Shown here: positions 6,001 through 6,516 of the stretch, piece after piece
How positions within the stretch are numbered: the first letter of the stretch is position 1
How the letters are laid out: the number at the start of each line of letters is the position of its first letter
NCBI GenBank assembly: GCA_001804025.1
Contig: MHFC01000085.1
Span: 7,941-14,456 of the forward strand
DNA from: Omnitrophica bacterium GWA2_52_8
Lineage (GTDB): Bacteria; Omnitrophota; Omnitrophia; Omnitrophales; Aquincolibacteriaceae
Reading direction: 5' to 3'
DNA: 6,516 nt
Translations under genes and position numbers: made by a program
Notes under the pieces: generated by a model
What the model was told of the DNA's origin: nothing
Database searches by the model: none
What the model saw: only the letters and a program-made list of their open reading frames with translations

Positions 6001-6516
6001 ATTGATGCGACTTATGAATCATCTTGCGGCGGCTGCGCCGGATGCAATGACCGTGGAGCAGTATGAGAAGACTTTCGACATGCTCGATAACCTTGAAGAG
6101 TTTGATATCACCGAACGTCATTACCGCGATGCCTATCACGACGAATTTGAGTCATTGCAGACTCAGATCGAAAGTCTGGGCTCCATTGGGGATGATGCCG
6201 GTAAGAAAGCGCGGTTTGAAGACCTGCGCAGGCAGCAGGAAGAGGCCGGCAAGCGTTATCAGGACAGTCTCAAGACTTACCTGGACGGCATGATCCTGAG
6301 CGGCTTGAATTTTGAAGGTAAGCCGACGGCGCCGTTGTTTGGACGCGACAATTCTGTGGGAGCGCTGTTTGAAGTTTCCAAGGAGGTCGAAAAAATGATC
6401 GAAGAAGGAAAATTTGGAACGCGCACGGGAGCCCAGATTCGCGAGCTTGCCGGCCGGCATGGGTTCACGAGCGAGAACGACTTCTGGGCTATTCTGGCCA
6501 TGATCGATCCGGATAT
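1..6516 (+). CDS. Internal fragment of a giant SecA-like DEAD-motor membrane protein (both ends missing)
   Basis: A single frame, with its first full codon at base 2 and its last at 6512-6514, is open for 2171 codons. I followed it codon by codon and checked the register at many points, finding no stop and no frameshift. The product is at least 2171 residues, more than twice a normal SecA (about 900), and continues in both directions. Domain order: short coiled coil, SecA-like ATPase (residues about 196-900), unrecognised helical region (about 900-1520), three membrane hairpins (1523-1841), coiled coil (1859-1964), soluble helical tail. No signal peptide or start can be assigned because the N-terminus lies outside. 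The pairing of a divergent SecA DEAD domain with many membrane segments in an oversized chain is what I know of Omnitrophota giant proteins. The motor assignment rests on aligned motifs; the biological role is inference. It is not housekeeping secA, because the motifs are too divergent and the extra domains are foreign to SecA. Confidence 0.96.
2..586 (+). other. Helical lead-in to the motor, beginning with a coiled coil
   Basis: Residues 1-195 of the same chain. The first 33 residues alternate charged and hydrophobic positions (L7, I11, L14, L21 and I25 with many Glu, Gln, Lys and Arg), which is a short heptad-like coiled coil probably continuing from upstream. The rest is predicted mostly helical and charged, with no family I recognise. 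Normal SecA has about 85 residues before its adenine-binding Gln and starts with a short N-terminal helix. Here at least 197 residues precede the equivalent Gln198, so the motor sits inside a larger chain and does not begin it. A Gly/Trp-containing stretch around residues 167-177 may be the linker into the ATPase fold. Confidence 0.6.
587..1168 (+). other. SecA-like nucleotide-binding domain 1 (N-terminal DEAD half)
   Basis: Residues about 196-389. Gln198 followed by a hydrophobic and Gly-rich helix leads to a Walker A, A213-GTGI-G218-K219-S220. The Gln-to-Lys distance is 21 residues, exactly the distance from Gln87 to Lys108 in E. coli SecA, where these residues bind adenine and phosphate. 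Next comes the RIALLIE strand, matching SecA's VHVVTVND, followed by a helix and an LGI strand like SecA's LGLTVG. GVLISDLMTITHTQNN aligns with SecA's YGTNNEYGFDYLRD region. The Walker B box is V341-L342-D343-E344-A345-Q346 and sits where SecA has VDEVDS; Asp and Glu, which handle magnesium and the attacking water, are kept. Lys219 to Asp343 is 124 residues against about 100 in E. coli SecA, so loops here are longer. I expect ATP binding and probably hydrolysis. A generic DEAD helicase is the alternative, but the order and spacing favour SecA. Confidence 0.8.
1169..1774 (+). other. Insertion resembling the SecA preprotein cross-linking domain, enlarged
   Basis: Residues about 390-591, between the DEAQ box and the SAT motif. 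This is where SecA inserts its preprotein cross-linking domain, the clamp that holds the translocating polypeptide. Two stretches align with that domain. F423-HVTDKGQV resembles the FSVDEKSRQV strand of E. coli SecA and is likewise followed by a helix. Residues about 459-487, ending GRVVMKPADRY, resemble the SecA stretch that ends in a VDYIV...VIIVDEHTGR strand pair. After that, about 100 residues (490-590) have no SecA counterpart that I can see. From Asp343 to Ser611 is 268 residues, against roughly 185 in E. coli SecA. The polypeptide-clamp identity is an inference from position and weak similarity; a structure prediction would settle it. Confidence 0.5.
1775..2440 (+). other. SecA-like end of domain 1 (SAT motif) and nucleotide-binding domain 2
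   Basis: Residues about 592-813. IQRLFSHGVVAMSATLPEF aligns with SecA's FRLYEKLAGMTGTADTE; S611-A612-T613 is the motif III coupling element and here takes the ordinary helicase form SAT rather than TGT. GNIMIIVGDPNLQ (692-703) matches GQPVLVGTISIEK, the first strand of domain 2. AVQQIASSGAV (residues 739-749) matches the SecA stretch AIVAQAGYPAAV before motif V, and IGSERIATAFDL (755-766) fills the place of IATNMAGRGTDI. GVELYEGHLIAQEIGRDRSNSG (785-806) then parallels the [23 protein letters not shown] stretch, keeping two arginines, R800 and R802, as candidate arginine fingers. A strand V808-RLVY matches SSRFYLS. The run of matches in SecA order is the strongest family evidence in the window. 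Confidence 0.78.
2441..2701 (+). other. Start of a SecA-like helical scaffold segment
   Basis: Residues about 814-900. After domain 2, SecA has a long helix containing a pattern of the form AQRKVE...LLEYDDV...QR..IY..R. Here A842-QTRREAE, then R853-YDGHRGMI and later R869-LYEARARQ follow the same order and similar spacing, with the YD pair and the following Arg and Tyr kept. This suggests that the long scaffold helix that connects the motor to the translocon-contacting parts of SecA is at least partly preserved. I do not recognise the wing domain, the two-helix finger or the zinc-binding C-terminal tail of SecA downstream. Either they have diverged beyond sight or other material has replaced them. 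Confidence 0.55.
2702..4561 (+). other. Unrecognised, mostly helical region (about 620 residues)
   Basis: Residues about 901-1520, in the same open frame between the motor and the membrane module. I recognise no known domain. The sequence looks soluble, rich in Arg, Glu, Leu and Ala, and predominantly helical, with a possible beta-containing patch around 1061-1110 (NALFNIT, then SHLRVAEMP and GRFSIAR). A short helix-turn unit with a Leu or Phe four residues before Gly-Phe recurs at 1029-1038, 1171-1179 and 1209-1218. Low-complexity polar stretches around 1268-1290 and 1320-1335 may be linkers. The part from about 1455 to 1520 becomes aromatic (SYDFLNYHFVRFQYGKF) just before the first hydrophobic hairpin and may lie along the membrane surface. 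No catalytic signature is evident. Confidence 0.6.
4112..4123 (+). other. Isolated CxxC motif
   Basis: Codons at 4112 and 4121 encode C1371 and C1374 in the sequence NGCNACPTQ. I found no other in-frame cysteine codon in the 2171 residues. The pair could form a disulfide, take part in redox exchange, or supply half of a metal site whose other ligands are on a partner or elsewhere in the chain. H1368 lies three residues before the first cysteine. A thioredoxin-type site would normally be flanked by a Trp and a beta-alpha fold, which I do not see, so the role is open. Confidence 0.6.
4568..4702 (+). other. Membrane hairpin 1 (two predicted transmembrane helices)
   Basis: Residues 1523-1567 are almost entirely Ala, Val, Ile, Leu and Gly. 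One helix at about 1523-1539 ends at Lys1540 and a second runs through about 1546-1567, with a short turn rich in Ala and Gly between them. The FFWP-like patch F1548-VFWP breaks the second stretch near its start. Downstream comes a strongly basic loop (residues 1569-1596, with several Arg, Lys and His), which by the positive-inside rule should be cytoplasmic. That makes the segment a down-and-back hairpin starting and ending in the cytoplasm. Confidence 0.75.
4790..4909 (+). other. Membrane hairpin 2 (two predicted transmembrane helices)
   Basis: Residues 1597-1636 contain no charged residue. A Val-Pro step at 1615-1616 probably marks the turn between two short helices, about 1597-1615 and 1617-1636. 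The preceding loop holds R1594 or its neighbours plus many Lys, His and Arg, and the sequence after it starts S-R-R and continues with several Arg residues, so both flanks look cytoplasmic. The helices are short, around 19-20 residues each, so this could alternatively be a re-entrant loop. Confidence 0.72.
4910..5392 (+). other. Soluble loop domain between membrane hairpins 2 and 3
   Basis: Residues 1637-1797, about 160 residues, hydrophilic and predicted helical. It starts with a basic segment containing repeated Arg (RR, NIRRD, QRARH), continues through an acidic Asp/Glu stretch (FDPNASEDDLY), and ends with a segment carrying F-GGFF before the next hydrophobic run. I recognise no family. 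The basic start and even number of upstream membrane crossings place it on the cytoplasmic side, the same side as the motor, so it could contact the ATPase or a translocon. Confidence 0.55.
5393..5524 (+). other. Membrane hairpin 3 (two predicted transmembrane helices)
   Basis: Residues 1798-1841. The first helix is an Ile, Leu, Val and Met run from about 1798 to 1816 with a central proline at 1811. A proline-rich turn follows (P1817 and P1825), then a second, aromatic-rich segment around Y1826-LWYSS to M1841. It is followed immediately by Q-R-M-R, a basic stop consistent with return to the cytoplasm. The second segment is the weakest of the six predicted crossings, because it is short and carries Ser, Thr and Asn. 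Confidence 0.7.
5576..5893 (+). other. Charged coiled-coil region after the membrane module
   Basis: Residues about 1859-1964 are very rich in Lys, Glu, Gln and Arg, with regularly spaced Leu, Ile and Val. Three helical stretches can be seen: about 1862-1900 (repeated Gln-Lys-Glu-Leu patterns), about 1905-1923 (AMEAERRKLREQKQ) and about 1935-1964 (IAELALRLDKRREEMRR). Short Pro-Gly, Ser-Gly or Asn-Ser-Pro breaks at about 1878-1881, 1901-1904 and 1926-1928 separate them. The pattern suggests a folded-back or oligomerising coiled coil on the cytoplasmic side. Coiled coils of this kind carry little information about family, and no function is claimed. Confidence 0.65.
5894..6516 (+). other. Soluble helical tail of the window, continuing downstream
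   Basis: Residues 1965-2171. A short hydrophobic run at about 1967-1974 (KFFILIPG) looks too short to be a membrane helix and is followed by Arg-rich sequence, so it may be a buried or surface helix. A second coiled-coil candidate covers about 2048-2093, with alternating Leu, Gln, Glu and Arg. Near the end, residues 2146-2155 (IRELAGRHGF) resemble the helix-turn units seen around 1029-1218. The frame is still open at base 6516, so the protein carries on. No domain is recognised. Confidence 0.6.
6380..6397 (+). promoter_or_regulatory. Possible internal ribosome binding site before an in-frame ATG
   Basis: AAGGAGGT at 6380-6387 is a full match to the Shine-Dalgarno core. It is followed after 7 bases by ATG at 6395-6397, which is in the frame of the giant protein (M2132). 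If used, it would give a separate shorter product from the C-terminal part. The same bases also encode Lys-Glu-Val within an ordinary charged helix, and such a match can arise by chance, so this is only a candidate. I saw no promoter or stop upstream of it. Confidence 0.2.

Noticed and set aside
1..6516. Promoters, terminators, tRNA or rRNA genes, CRISPR arrays, insertion sequences or DNA-level repeats
   Set aside because: I looked on both strands and saw none that stands out. The continuous coding frame leaves no intergenic space, and I saw no long direct or inverted repeats by eye.

Overview
The whole window is one uninterrupted plus-strand reading frame. Read from base 2 in steps of three, I found no stop codon in 2171 consecutive codons, and the frame runs off both ends. 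There is no intergenic DNA, RNA gene, mobile element or second gene that I can support. The window is therefore an internal slice of a single very large gene of unknown total length, with neither its start codon nor its stop codon visible. Residue numbers below are window-relative: residue n begins at base 3n-1.

Layout along the protein: (1) residues about 1-190 are a helical lead-in that begins with a short coiled coil; (2) residues about 196-900 are a divergent SecA-type DEAD motor, with an adenine-binding Gln, a Walker A (AGTGIGKS), a DEAQ box, a segment resembling the preprotein cross-linking domain, a SAT motif, a second nucleotide-binding domain and the start of a SecA-like scaffold helix; (3) residues about 900-1520 are a long, mostly helical region that I do not recognise, carrying the only two cysteines I found in the window as one CxxC; (4) residues 1523-1841 hold three hydrophobic hairpins, probably six membrane segments, with basic loops between them; (5) residues about 1859-1964 are charged coiled coil; (6) residues 1965-2171 are soluble helical sequence continuing past the window end.

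Organism: no taxonomic marker gene is present. From what I know, giant bacterial genes encoding tens of thousands of residues, with divergent secA DEAD domains and multiple membrane segments, are described mostly from metagenomic Candidatus Omnitrophota (ultra-small, probably predatory bacteria) and more rarely from other phyla. The architecture here fits that class well, so Omnitrophota is my leading guess, held at moderate confidence. The bases look moderately GC-rich and codon use looks even throughout, giving no sign of a recent insertion.

Working model (inference): an ATP-driven SecA-like motor is covalently tied to its own membrane module. The positive-inside pattern puts the motor, the unknown region and the coiled coils on the cytoplasmic side, with the hairpins dipping into the membrane. 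Such a protein could help export or insert the rest of its own giant chain, or act as a private translocase for an envelope-spanning attachment or predation structure. Nothing in the window shows the substrate.
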